Positions 55,170 through 64,000 of a stretch of 64,000 bases of DNA are shown here, in pieces (the stretch's first letter is position 1; every line of letters begins with the position of its first letter). The DNA is from Filosporella fistucella (Eukaryota > Ascomycota > Leotiomycetes > Helotiales). The stretch is from positions 868,001 to 932,000 of the forward strand of contig JAQJZZ010000012.1 in assembly GCA_030077755.1 (NCBI GenBank), given 5' to 3'. The notes beneath the pieces were generated by a model. The model was not told where the DNA came from and searched no databases. It saw only the letters and a list, made by a program, of their open reading frames with translations. The translations under genes were made by a program, and so were the position numbers.

Positions 55170-56296
55170 ATGACAGCATGTGCCACACTGCAGCAAGACC
55201 AACTCTCCAACCATCAACCACTTCAAATGCCTCCCATACCTCCTCCTCAGACGCCCAGAATCGTTATTTACTACCAGACACAGCATAACCAAGATGGAAC
55301 ACCATGCTCCATCCTTCCTATTATCACTCAGCCAGACATCCAGGTGACGTGCGTCAATCTGGCCGCAATCCATCTTAATGATCCACCTGGGAATATTCAT
55401 CTGGTAAGGAGATCTTGAATGCAGACACGAACCGCATTCTAATTTCATAGAATGACCATCCGCCGTCAGATCCTCGATATATCACTCTGTGGGCAGAACT
55501 CAGAATCCTACAAGCTTCTGGCATCAAGGTCTTGGGCATGCTTGGAGGCGCGGCCAAAGGCTCATTCACGCGACTCGACCTCGACGAAACGACGTTCGAA
55601 GCATATTACATTCCCTTGAGAGATATGATCAGGGAACGCGGACTGGATGGACTCGATCTGGACGTTGAAGAGCCAATGACACTTGCTGGCATCATACGAC
55701 TGATTGATAGATTGAAGAGCGACTTTGGAGATGGCTTCATTATTACACTGGCCCCAGTCGCTGCCGCATTAATGTCCGATCGTCCAGAACATAATCTCAG
55801 TGGATTCAGTTACGAAGCATTGGAAGTGATGCGGGGCAAGCAAATAGCTTGGTATAACACTCAATTCTATTGTGGATGGGGCGATATGAGCAAAACCCAC
55901 GGCTACGATTTCATGGTCGCAAGAGGATATCCTCCAGACAAGATAGTGGTTGGAATGGTCACAAATCCTGAAAATGGAAGTGGCTGGGTGCCGTTCGAGA
56001 TGTTACACGAGGTTTTGATCTCACTCAAATCGAAATACCCCAACTTTGGCGGGGTAATGGGTTGGGAATATTTCAATTCCTTACCCGGAGATAGAGCCAA
56101 GCCATATCAGTGGGCAGCTCTAATGACGAGGCATGTCAGAGGCCCGCCCTCAATCATACAAACATCTGCCACCGTTGCGAGCCCTGTAAAGCAGAACCCT
56201 TTCCTATTACTTGCAGACGGAGACCCAAAGACTAAAGATGAGGCTCCCTTACCTAGGGAGTTTGAGTACTTTTCAGATGGTAGTATCGAAGAATGA
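55170..56296 (+). CDS. GH18 chitinase / endo-N-acetylglucosaminidase, no signal peptide
   Basis: Family 18 glycosidase using substrate-assisted catalysis on chitin or N-glycans. Exons 55170-55403 and 55451-56296 (47-bp intron) give 359 aa. After a Pro-rich N-terminus (MPPIPPPQTP) the barrel begins PRIVIYYQTQ. VLGMLGGAAKG is strand 3, and the catalytic signature D144-x-x-D147-x-D149-x-E151 lies in LDGLDLDVEE. IAWYNTQFYCGWGD (Asn/Gln/Tyr) and GGVMGWEYFNSLPG complete the fold. No signal peptide precedes the barrel, and I found no upstream exon supplying one, so it may be cytosolic or exported unconventionally, like some Endo-type GH18 proteins. An internal Met at 55227 is an alternative start. 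Tail is acidic. Confidence 0.87.
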
Positions 56297-56418
56297 TCTT
56301 ATTCTTTCTAGTCGGTAATATGTGCCCTCAGAAAGGTGGTACTCATGTACCTGCTACAAAAGCACCATTGTCATTCTTTATTGGAATAGTCGAGAGCTAA
56401 ATTGAGATCGGAAGCCCT

Positions 56419-57753
56419 TCATTCGTCAGCCACTTTCACAACCATCTTCTTGCTGCTGCTCTTTTTGTCACTGAATGCATCTAGACCCTTTAACACGCTC
56501 TGCATCCCCACATCGGCTACGACTTCGTACTCCATAGGCTTTATAGAACCATTCGAAATGAATTCTTCGAGTTTGGGGATGAAGTCTTCCATATCTTGAT
56601 TGACTTCCAAGATGTGTTCATCGCCACTGCGTCCAATGACACCTAGAGTCACATCATAGATCTCTATACCTTCCTTTGGCTCAATCGGAACCCTTTTTCG
56701 GTCCGTCAGTTTGGTTCGGTGGTGTAGAGCGAATGGTCTTACCAATCATTTGTTGTTGAAAAATACTTGGTCTCTGCAGCAGGATCACCACATTGAGCAA
56801 GCGCTTCCATCCCAGTCTCGGAAGCCATTCCGCTAGCATCAAAAACTTTAGAAAATTTCTTTCCTGTGATGCTCGCTATCTCCTTCAACTGTTCATTGAG
56901 TGGGAGCTTGTAGCTAAACATAGCATCGGCACCAAGGTTTTGCACTATCTGTCGGAGTGTCAGGAATATCTCCAACGTTGGACAGAGATTCATACCTTTC
57001 CATTGACTGGGGAGCATGATGCAAGGACTTTATAGCCACATAGCTTGGCAAGCTGAAACTTCGTCAACCAAATAGGCCTAAAGATATGGAAGTCCATGTC
57101 CATACCTGGACAGCAAATTGCCCGACACCTCCTGCTGCGCCGAGTATTATCACCCATTCGTCCCCGACGGGATGGGCTTTGAGTTCAATATTCATCCCGC
57201 TTATCAATGCCAATGTTGCAGTCTCGGAAACGGTCGTTAGTTATTCAGCTAATCTGGTGGAGACGCAAATAACGTACCAGGATCCCTACACCAATCGTTG
57301 CCGCTTGCTCCAGAGATACATTTGCTGGTGTCTTGAATGTCAAGTGTTCGTCCATCAAGAACTACCCAGGCGGCTGTCAGTGCCCTTTGCATGTGAGAGT
57401 TCCAAGGCGCGTACGTATTCTTGGAATGTACCATATTGTGGAATACCAAGTCTGGTACATCCGAAGACCTTATCCCCTTCTTTGAACTTTGTTACTCCAT
57501 TTCCGACCTCTACCACAATCCCTGAGGCATCGCAACCGAGGACAATTGGCCACGCAGTTACTAGGGCACCAGCTCGCATGAAAGCTTCTCTGCAATCATT
57601 AGTAATGGCTTTCAGTAATCAGCAAACTTACACTGGGTTAAGACCAGCAACAAGCGACTTGACAAGTATTTGGTTCTTTCCTGGCTTTGGTTTTTCGAGT
57701 GTATCCACAATAGTGAAAGCACCATTGGCTTCGGAAAGGAGTATGCCCTTCAT
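56419..57753 (-). CDS. Zinc-independent MDR oxidoreductase, ToxD/enoyl-reductase-like
   Basis: NADPH-dependent medium-chain reductase. Seven exons on the minus strand: 57753-57632, 57589-57415, 57361-57278, 57222-57106, 57052-56996, 56948-56743 and 56692-56419, giving 344 aa. Start MKGILLSEANGAFTIVDT. The catalytic half has GLNPVEAFM, PIVLGCDASGIVVEVG and FQEYFLMDEHLTFKTPANV across a splice. The Rossmann motif is WVIILGAAGGVGQFAVQ, followed by KLCGYKVLASCSP. There are no structural-zinc cysteines. This pattern matches fungal ToxD and trans-acting enoyl reductases, often near polyketide genes, but no synthase is in this window. Introns are 42-55 bp. Substrate unknown. Confidence 0.87.
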
Positions 57754-57853
57754 TTTGCAATTTGAGGAGTCTCAATATAAGCAGCAGAAGTGGGTATAAC
57801 GTCGTTAATTCTGAGATTCGGAGAGTTGATAAGGCTGAAGCACGCCCACTTTC

Positions 57854-57864
57854 TTTATATAAGC
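57854..57864 (-). promoter_or_regulatory. TATA box of MDR oxidoreductase gene
   Basis: TTATATAAAG on the minus strand, about 100 bases upstream of the predicted ATG at 57753. Confidence 0.45.
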
Positions 57865-58397
57865 ATATTTCATACCCTGTTCTAAGTCGCGTAAGCGCGG
57901 CGAAATCAACCCGTAACATGCATCATGAAAAGTGCCACAAATTACGAGAGAACAAATCAATGCGTCTCTGCTCATCCTTTGGAACGGCAGGAAATCTATT
58001 CTTTAGTTACCAGATATGTATTCCAAGCATGCACGAATCAAATGCCTGACAGCTGTGAGGAATACTGTGTTCGTAAAGCCACCAGAACGCCAATCTGCAG
58101 ATAAGGATAAACTCCAATTGGCACACGTATGTTCGAACAGGTGATTGGTGTGAGAACCTTAACCCCGCGATGTGCCAAGTTGGGGCTGAACTCTGAAGGT
58201 GGTGTGATTCTATATGCCATGGTAAGTGGTTCCAAAATAGAGCACTGCATAAGGCTTGATTTCAATCTCTGTCGTTGATAGTTCTAAAATTGATGTACGT
58301 CTTTTGCTATCTCCGTGCTCGCTAGATTGTATTAAATTCACTTCAATCCTGATTATCCTTACGCCTATGGTTTCCATGGAGTTGATAGCAATATTTT
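57865..58397. other. intergenic stretch
   Basis: No gene supported; short motif-free frames only. Confidence 0.35.
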
Positions 58398-58640
58398 CTA
58401 CTTGCTTGTCGGTAAAGGGAGGTTGATTGTCCCTCTATTAGGGGCCAAATTTGCCATCAATTCCATGTCCAAGTCACATTCTATCATACACAACTTGTAA
58501 ATAGCGACCCAGGTTGGCAGAAACCCATCGATTGCTAGAATACCATAGCCTTCACCTCCTCGTATCCGACCTTGCGAGCAGCATATTGCGTTTCTCCTAT
58601 CCTTAGGCATCCCCTCGTACAAAGTAGAGGTAGTATCCAC
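58398..58640 (-). pseudogene. Possible severed C-terminal part of RTA1-like gene
   Basis: An 80-codon minus-strand frame contains GEGYGILAIDGFLPTWVAIY. This resembles the segment after helix 6 of RTA1 proteins (xGxxGYL...YVFDxxPM). A neighbouring frame just upstream reads RLMWILPLLCTRGCLRIGE, like the preceding RTA1 helix. The two pieces are out of phase with each other and with the main gene, which suggests decay or introns I cannot resolve. Confidence 0.3.
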
Positions 58641-58699
58641 ATGAGTCGCGCAGCAGTCTTTCGTTGCTTGTCCAGCATAACCCCGCGTGATTTGCGAAA

Positions 58700-59301
58700 T
58701 TAGACTAACCCTACTACGGCAAAAGACAAGAATACTACAACTTGGAGGAGAATTCCTGTAAGACGGAGGCTATTACCGAGTATTGGTTTGTGATGCTCCA
58801 GTTCTGCACTTGCCTTAAATCCAACTCTCATCATTTGAAGCACAAGAGCAGAAACGTCGAGACTAATTAGGCTGTACATAATGCAGCAAACGCGTGAAGG
58901 AAAGTTGCTGCTCCAAATTTCATTCTGTCTCCCAACCGCCTGCACAATCTGCATTCCAAGAATGAAATAGCAAATGGTGTATAGTAGCTGTGGAATTTGC
59001 ACAGACAAATCCGTTATAGTAGCCAAGAGAACGCTGAAAGGACTCCAAAATGGCGGAACGAATCGATAAAAATAGCCAGCGACTTCCAGAAACATCGCGA
59101 GCGCCATTGTGAATGATCTGGTACCCTTCTCCGGTATAGCTTTGGCGAGGAAGATTGTAAAAGGCAAAAGGTAGAGGACAACAATAATTAACGCTACAGC
59201 TATACCAAAGCCACCAGTCACCAGACTTCTGCATCAACAGTAGATTGGGTTTTTCATAAAAGAGTGGTGACGACTTACTTGTCCCTGTCTTTTGGCAGCA
59301 T
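58700..59301 (-). CDS. RTA1-like lipid-translocating membrane protein, C-terminally short
   Basis: Exons 59301-59279 and 59228-58700 (50-bp intron) give 183 aa starting MLPKDRDKSLVTGG. Five hydrophobic helices are visible. Family hallmarks include LEVAGYFYRF (RTA1: E-x-x-GY-x-x-R), IPQLLYTICYFILGMQIVQAVGR, SLDVSALVLQMMRVGF and GNSLRLTGILLQVVVFLSF. RTA1 proteins normally have seven helices and about 280-350 residues; this one stops after the fifth. RTA1-like-looking pieces lie downstream out of phase (58398-58690), so this may be a truncated gene, or an intron after VVG may restore the rest. Family members are linked to resistance to lipophilic compounds and lipid flipping. Confidence 0.6.
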
Positions 59302-60538
59302 GTTATAGAGAAAAGCTTGCCAAACTGTGTGGGAGAAAACCAAGATTGTAGAGTATAGGTAGTGACAGAGAAAGTGATTACTTCTTCGTCAGATCATCCC
59401 CTCTTTTTGCATGCTCTACGGATCTTCGTTGAGCAGAGAGTCCTGAAGTACATAATCGATTGTCTACAAGGTCTAGACAACTGAGCTGTTTTACATATGC
59501 GGCAATTCAGCTCGACGCAAGAGGCAGTCCCAAGCTCAGCCCTGCTATCCCTTCCTGCCTCGCTTGAGGTACACAATACACGCCTGACGGGCTCACCGAA
59601 GTCTAGAGTCAACCTAACAAATACCTACTTTCTGAATACTATTCTAAGGCAAAGGAGAGACTTTGTGTGAAATCAAAGGAGAGGTAAGATTTCAAGGGGA
59701 AGATGGATGCGAATGTTCCTCATCGATGATTGACCTCAAGAGCCTGCACTCTCCAATACATTTTACAGACATGCATGGAAAGCTTCAAGAGAATGAAAGA
59801 TAGTTCAATACGGCTTTCATAGAAAGAATCCGGGTGTCAATTACACGACTATCCGCTGAGCCATACAGAACTACTATATTTCATAGCACGTGTGACCAAT
59901 ATGGCCACGTAAGACAAGAACCACAAGTTGAGTTGTGTACATACAAAATTGCATTCGGTACATGGGTAGCACAATAGCTTAAGTAAAACTGTAGAATATG
60001 AAAATGAATGAAGAAAGAAAAAAGGTCCTGATCATTGTTAGCTCGAAAAGCGGATGTCTTTCGTATTTCGTACACTAAGTGGAGGGGAACACTTCACGGG
60101 CATGTCATGCAAGACCGCCATCGATTGGCGCACCAATACCTGATTTATTCAAGATCAATTCTGTCAAAGTACCTGAAAAGATTAAAACCCCGTCATACCT
60201 ACACAAGTGATCTATCATGTCATCGTATTCTATACGAAACTTGGGTCCAATACGTTACCTTGTCAAGGTGGTAGTGTGGGGAAAATTGCAACAGGCATTG
60301 TACCCCGCATCTTCTGTCCCCACAACCAAGAGCTACTCTGGAGCTGAATTTTTCTAGCTACTCTTTCGTGCAATTGCAAACGGGGAATGATGGGATTGAG
60401 TTCAACACTTGATGGATCTGAACACTTCTTGAAGAATCCACATCCAAAATAAGACCGAAATAGGCCCTTTGGTTGATGATGACGTTGCCGTCCTCAAGTG
60501 CCTAACCATTGTTAAGTCTTTCGCATCTTTGAAGAGGG
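59302..60538. other. divergent intergenic stretch
   Basis: About 1.2 kb between the divergent RTA1-like and GH43 genes, with no supportable gene. Frames are all under 80 codons and motif-free. Confidence 0.35.
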
Positions 60539-60546
60539 TATATATG
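60539..60546 (+). promoter_or_regulatory. TATA box of GH43 gene
   Basis: GTATATATGC lies about 60 bases upstream of the predicted ATG at 60602. Confidence 0.5.
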
Positions 60547-60601
60547 CAAGGTTCTTTTTGTTTCTTCCTCGCCGTATTACTTGGATAAACAAATTCATAT
60601 A

Positions 60602-62491
60602 ATGTCTTCTTTCTTCGTACTTGGGCTGATCATCCTGGCAAGGGCTGTAGTTGCTATATCAGGGTCCAGAAACTCATCCTTCACAAACCCAATACTACCA
60701 GGATGGCACTCCGACCCTAGTTGCGTCTTCGTGCCAGAACTTGACAACACATTTTTCTGCGCTACTTCGACATTTCTCGTCTTTCCCGGCATTCCAATCT
60801 ACGCAAGCAAAGATCTCGTGTCCTGGAAGCTCGTCAGCAATGTCTTCAATCGACAAGAACAGCTTCCAGATCTTGCACTTCCCGTAGGCCAAAACGATGG
60901 AATATATGCGCCTACCTTGCGATATCATAATGGAAAATTCTACCTTGCTACTGCGTTCATCAATATGAGAAAAGGGCTCAAGACATTGGTGTTTGAATCT
61001 TCGAATCCGTTTGAGGATGGAGCGTGGAGTATTCCTGCGTATATTCAAGACACGTTCCGCGCTTTGGATCCGGATATCTTCTGGGATGACGATGGGACTG
61101 CCTATATCGCGAATGCTGATGGTGGAATCCAGATCTATCAAGTAGATCTTGAGACAAGTCAAGCTACTTCTCCCGTCAATGTATGGAATGGTACCGGAGG
61201 TACCTTCCCCGAAGGACCTCATCTCTACAAGAAAGATGGGTACTATTATCTTCTGATTGCCGAAGGAGGGACAGAGTTGAACCACACTGTCACAATTGCT
61301 CGTTCCCAAAAGATATATGGCCCTTATGAGAGTTTCTCTGGGAATCCCATCTTGACAAATAAGAATACCGCCGAGTATTTCCAAACAGTTGGTCATGCAG
61401 ATCTGTTTCAAGACAAGGCTGGCAATTGGTGGGGAGTGGCGTTGTCTACTCGCTCAGGACCTGAATGGACAAGATATCCTATGGGCAGAGAAACTGTGCT
61501 CTACCCGGCTAGAGTATGTAATTTTTCATTCCTGCTTTTTCGAATGTCCTGTAACGGAAGTGTATTCACTTCCGAGCAGCAAATAGCAAGGTGTTACTCT
61601 TGTACTCGAGCTAATTTTCAGCAGTGGGACAAAGGAGAATGGCCAGTATTGCAGCCAGTACGAGGTCAAATGACGGGTTGGCCGCTCCCTAGGTCCAACA
61701 AAAATATCCCAGGTATAGAGGCTTTCGTCACCGACCCCGATAAAATCGACTTCAACCCTGGCTCCTCTCTTCCAAAGCATCTTGTCCACTGGCGCTTCCC
61801 ACCGCCGAACCTCTACACAATCTCCCCGCCCCACCATTCCAAGCAGCTCCGTTTGACTCCTTCCAAATCGAACCTCACTGGACTTTTCGAATCAACAGAC
61901 CCTATCTCGTTTATAGGACGCCGTCAGACCCATACTCTGTTCACCTTTAGCGTTGATGTGGGTTTCGATCCATCAGTGAAGGAAGAGGAAGTCGGTATAA
62001 CTGCATTCCTAACTCAATACCAGCATATTGATCTTGGAATCGTAATGCTGCCTTTGCGAGATGGATCATTGGCTCCACATTTGAGATTCCGCACCACAGC
62101 TTTTGGTAAGCCTGGTGTAAATCTTCCAGAAACCTCGATCGTGCTTCTTCCATCTTCCTGGCTGAAGAAGTCTATTCGATTGCAAATTGAGGCCAAAAGC
62201 GACACTCATTATGTGTTTTCTGCCGCACCGAGCAACAAACCTTCAGAGGGCCGGGTGATTGGTTATGCGGATGTGGTGGTCGTAAGCGGTGGCAGTGGCC
62301 CTTTCACCGGTAAGTATCCATGAGTCCCATACATTTGCCTTTGTTGACCAGGTTGTTTGATATCAGGCACATTGTTGGGTGTATATGCTACAAGCAATGG
62401 GGGCTCTGGGTCGACACAATCGTATATCAGTAGATGGAGGTATACAGGCTATGCTCAACTAATTGGTAATGAACAATACGTATGGCAATAA
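60602..62491 (+). CDS. Secreted GH43 beta-xylosidase/arabinofuranosidase
   Basis: Plant cell-wall-degrading enzyme that removes xylose or arabinose from hemicellulose oligomers. Exons 60602-61513, 61622-62309 and 62367-62491 give 574 aa. Leader: SFFVLGLIILARAVVAIS. The five-bladed propeller starts NPILPGWHSDPSC (base Asp38), then has FRALDPDIFWDDDG (Asp156) and GTFPEGPHLY (acid Glu204), the complete GH43 triad. VGHADLFQD and WTRYPMGRET close the propeller. The C-terminal beta-sandwich (FIGRRQTHTLFTFSV...) ends YISRWRYTGYAQL. Intron 61514-61621 is 108 bp, in frame and stop-free, so a longer isoform could be translated; it is called an intron because it interrupts YPAR/QWDKGEWPV. Likely a two-domain GH43 of the bacterial xylosidase type. 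Confidence 0.9.
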
Positions 62492-63239
62492 TAGCGCGAT
62501 GGTCAGGCCTGTTGGAGGTGGAGATGGGAGCCTATTCGTTGATCAAACTAATAGATTATTGCCTAATGGCTATACATAAATAACATCAAGCCAACACATC
62601 GGCTTGTAGTGACTTAATGTACCGATATATCTTTAATGATCCTCAGTGAGTAATGATATTTGAGAGTTGTACCAAGAAAGGCGGATTCTAAAGGCTCGAC
62701 GCCAGTGAACAAGTTATCGGACGCCGAAAGGGCTGAAAAACGCAGGCAGACCTACAGGATCTGAAAATTTGCGCTCTTGTACCAGGATCAAGACGAGAAC
62801 AGCCTAGCTGCTCATGACAACTCATGCCCGGCTGGTTTCAAAAAGAGTCCGATGCTCCAAATACCATCCGGATAGTCGCCGAGAGGTGTTACTCGAGGCT
62901 ACAAGCGAAGCAAGTCGATCTCCAACATGGAAACTCTCATCAAGGCCGAGGAGTCTCGGCATATTGTATTTTGGCCTGGGTAGGTATCGATGCCGCTGAA
63001 AAATCACCACCAGAGGTGATAAAGTCGTTCGAGCAAATAACTTTGCCATCGCTCAATCAAAATACAAATGACACACAGGTAGATGGAATGTTATTCTACG
63101 ATTGGGTATTTAACTTGTGCAATGCTAATTCATGAAGCCAGACTTTTTGCTGCATGGAAAGTTCAGAGACAAGAGGGCTTATCCGTGTCGAGGGTTGACT
63201 ACTCGACTATTTCCCAAACCCGGGACAATTCGGGCAGCT
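62492..63239. other. convergent intergenic stretch
   Basis: Between the 3' ends of the GH43 and farnesyl diphosphate synthase genes. Frames up to about 100 codons near 62822-63135 have no motif. Confidence 0.35.
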
Positions 63240-64000
63240 CTACTTGCTGCGTTTGTAAATCTTTGCCAAGAAGCTCTCAAAAACAGTCCGCTTGAGACCT
63301 TCAGACTCATCAACCTCAGCAATCATCTTTCGAATCTCTCCAACTCTCTTCTCCTCATAATCCTTGTAGATTTGCTCCAACTTGAGCTCATCAAACAGTT
63401 TCTTCACAGCAGCTTCCTTAGTTTTGTCCTTGCGACCATAGTTCTCTTCCAAGACCTGTCTTTGTTCTGGAGTAGCAATGGCCAAAGCTTGGTTGACTAG
63501 CCATGAGCACTTATTGTCCATAATATCTGTTCCGATCTTGCCAATGTGCTCTGGGAGACCAAAGTTGTCAAGATAATCATCCTGGATCTGAAAGTACTCT
63601 CCGAGAGGAATCAAGATATCCTCGGCCTGCTTGAGATTCTTTGGAGTTGCGATATTTTGGTGATGCAGAGCAAGAGCAACTGGAAGGTAGAAGGAATAGT
63701 ATGCAGTCTTGTAGATGACAATAAATTGGTACTTTGTCATTGAGAAATTGTCCAAGTCGATCTTGTCTTCTGGGGCTGTGAGAAGGTCGCACAATTGGCC
63801 GATCTCGGTTTGGAATGTAACCTCGTGGAACAATTCGATGAGCTCGACGTACGATGGATGAGTGCGGAAATATTTCTTGAGCAGACTGTAGATAGCAGCC
63901 TCGAGCATGAAAGCATCATTAATAGCAATCATCCCAACATGTGGTTGTCTGTACCAGCAAGGCGCACCTCGGCGGGTAATGCTGCTATCCATGATATCGT
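63240..64000 (-). CDS. ERG20: Farnesyl diphosphate synthase, C-terminal part (5' end outside window)
   Basis: Condenses IPP with DMAPP and GPP to farnesyl diphosphate, the branch point to sterols, dolichol, ubiquinone and prenylated proteins. The minus-strand frame is open from the right edge (64000) to the stop at 63240, about 253 codons. The edge cuts the first Asp-rich motif, leaving [17 protein letters not shown]. Other landmarks are [27 protein letters not shown], the second motif [27 protein letters not shown] and the C-terminal basic tail IYKRSK. No intron occurs in the part seen. The family is beyond doubt; the symbol follows the single-copy fungal FPPS. Confidence 0.95.
   Translation of the reverse strand, partial: DIMDSSITRRGAPCWYRQPHVGMIAINDAFMLEAAIYSLLKKYFRTHPSYVELIELFHEVTFQTEIGQLCDLLTAPEDKIDLDNFSMTKYQFIVIYKTAYYSFYLPVALALHHQNIATPKNLKQAEDILIPLGEYFQIQDDYLDNFGLPEHIGKIGTDIMDNKCSWLVNQALAIATPEQRQVLEENYGRKDKTKEAAVKKLFDELKLEQIYKDYEEKRVGEIRKMIAEVDESEGLKRTVFESFLAKIYKRSK

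Noticed and set aside
56419..57753. Secondary-metabolite cluster around the enoyl-reductase-like MDR gene
   Set aside because: No polyketide or peptide synthase, terpene cyclase or P450 in this window; the ERG20 gene is a primary-metabolism gene.

Overview
The window is nuclear DNA of a filamentous ascomycete (Pezizomycotina). Genes are split by many short GT-AG introns, mostly 42-110 bp, with CTRAY-like branch sites. The families (WSC, 2EXR, RTA1, GH72, GH128, SPX-EXS, HyuA-DUF917, NCS1) are typical of moulds, and the fungal carbohydrate enzymes suggest a plant-associated or saprotrophic lifestyle. A Leotiomycete is my best guess but the sequence alone does not prove it. All gene models were spliced by hand; every spliced model listed as intact closes in frame.

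Layout. 0-8 kb: tail of an unknown gene, an aquaporin with altered NPA boxes, a secreted GH20 hexosaminidase with a C-terminal lectin-like domain, and a GH72-like membrane protein that has lost both catalytic glutamates. 8-17 kb: a small two-helix membrane protein, a 997-aa hydantoinase/oxoprolinase-DUF917 fusion divergent from an NCS1 permease, and a secreted triple-WSC protein. 17-21 kb: gene-poor, with a probable pseudogene and a broken or divergent 2EXR gene. 21-32 kb: GT32 mannosyltransferase, a small membrane protein, a six-exon short-chain dehydrogenase, a small basic probably nuclear protein, and the SYG1/XPR1-type phosphate exporter. 32-42 kb: a 1033-aa single-pass protein, an AT-rich relic, a second short-chain dehydrogenase, a GH128 glucanase gene with a premature TGA, and a gene-free stretch with diverged tandem repeats. 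42.8-46.1 kb: a 3.3-kb block bounded by near-perfect terminal inverted repeats and TA duplications, carrying a multi-pass membrane protein gene but no recognisable transposase. 46-64 kb: GH16-like glucanase, two paralogous 68-aa cysteine-rich proteins, a calcineurin-like phosphoesterase, a GH18 enzyme, a ToxD/enoyl-reductase-type MDR oxidoreductase, an RTA1-like protein, a secreted GH43 enzyme and the 5'-truncated farnesyl diphosphate synthase gene at the right edge.

How the genes work together. Much of the window concerns the cell wall or polysaccharides: GH20, GH72-like, triple WSC, GH128, GH16, GH18 and GH43 lie within 64 kb, alongside a Golgi GT32 enzyme. The HyuA-DUF917 protein and the NCS1 permease share a 643-bp divergent promoter and look like an uptake-plus-hydrolysis pair for a hydantoin-, oxoproline- or allantoin-like ring compound. 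The most unusual items are the GH72-like pseudoenzyme with a transmembrane helix and cytoplasmic tail, which could be a glucan-binding surface protein rather than a transglycosylase, and the TIR-bounded block with its passenger membrane gene.
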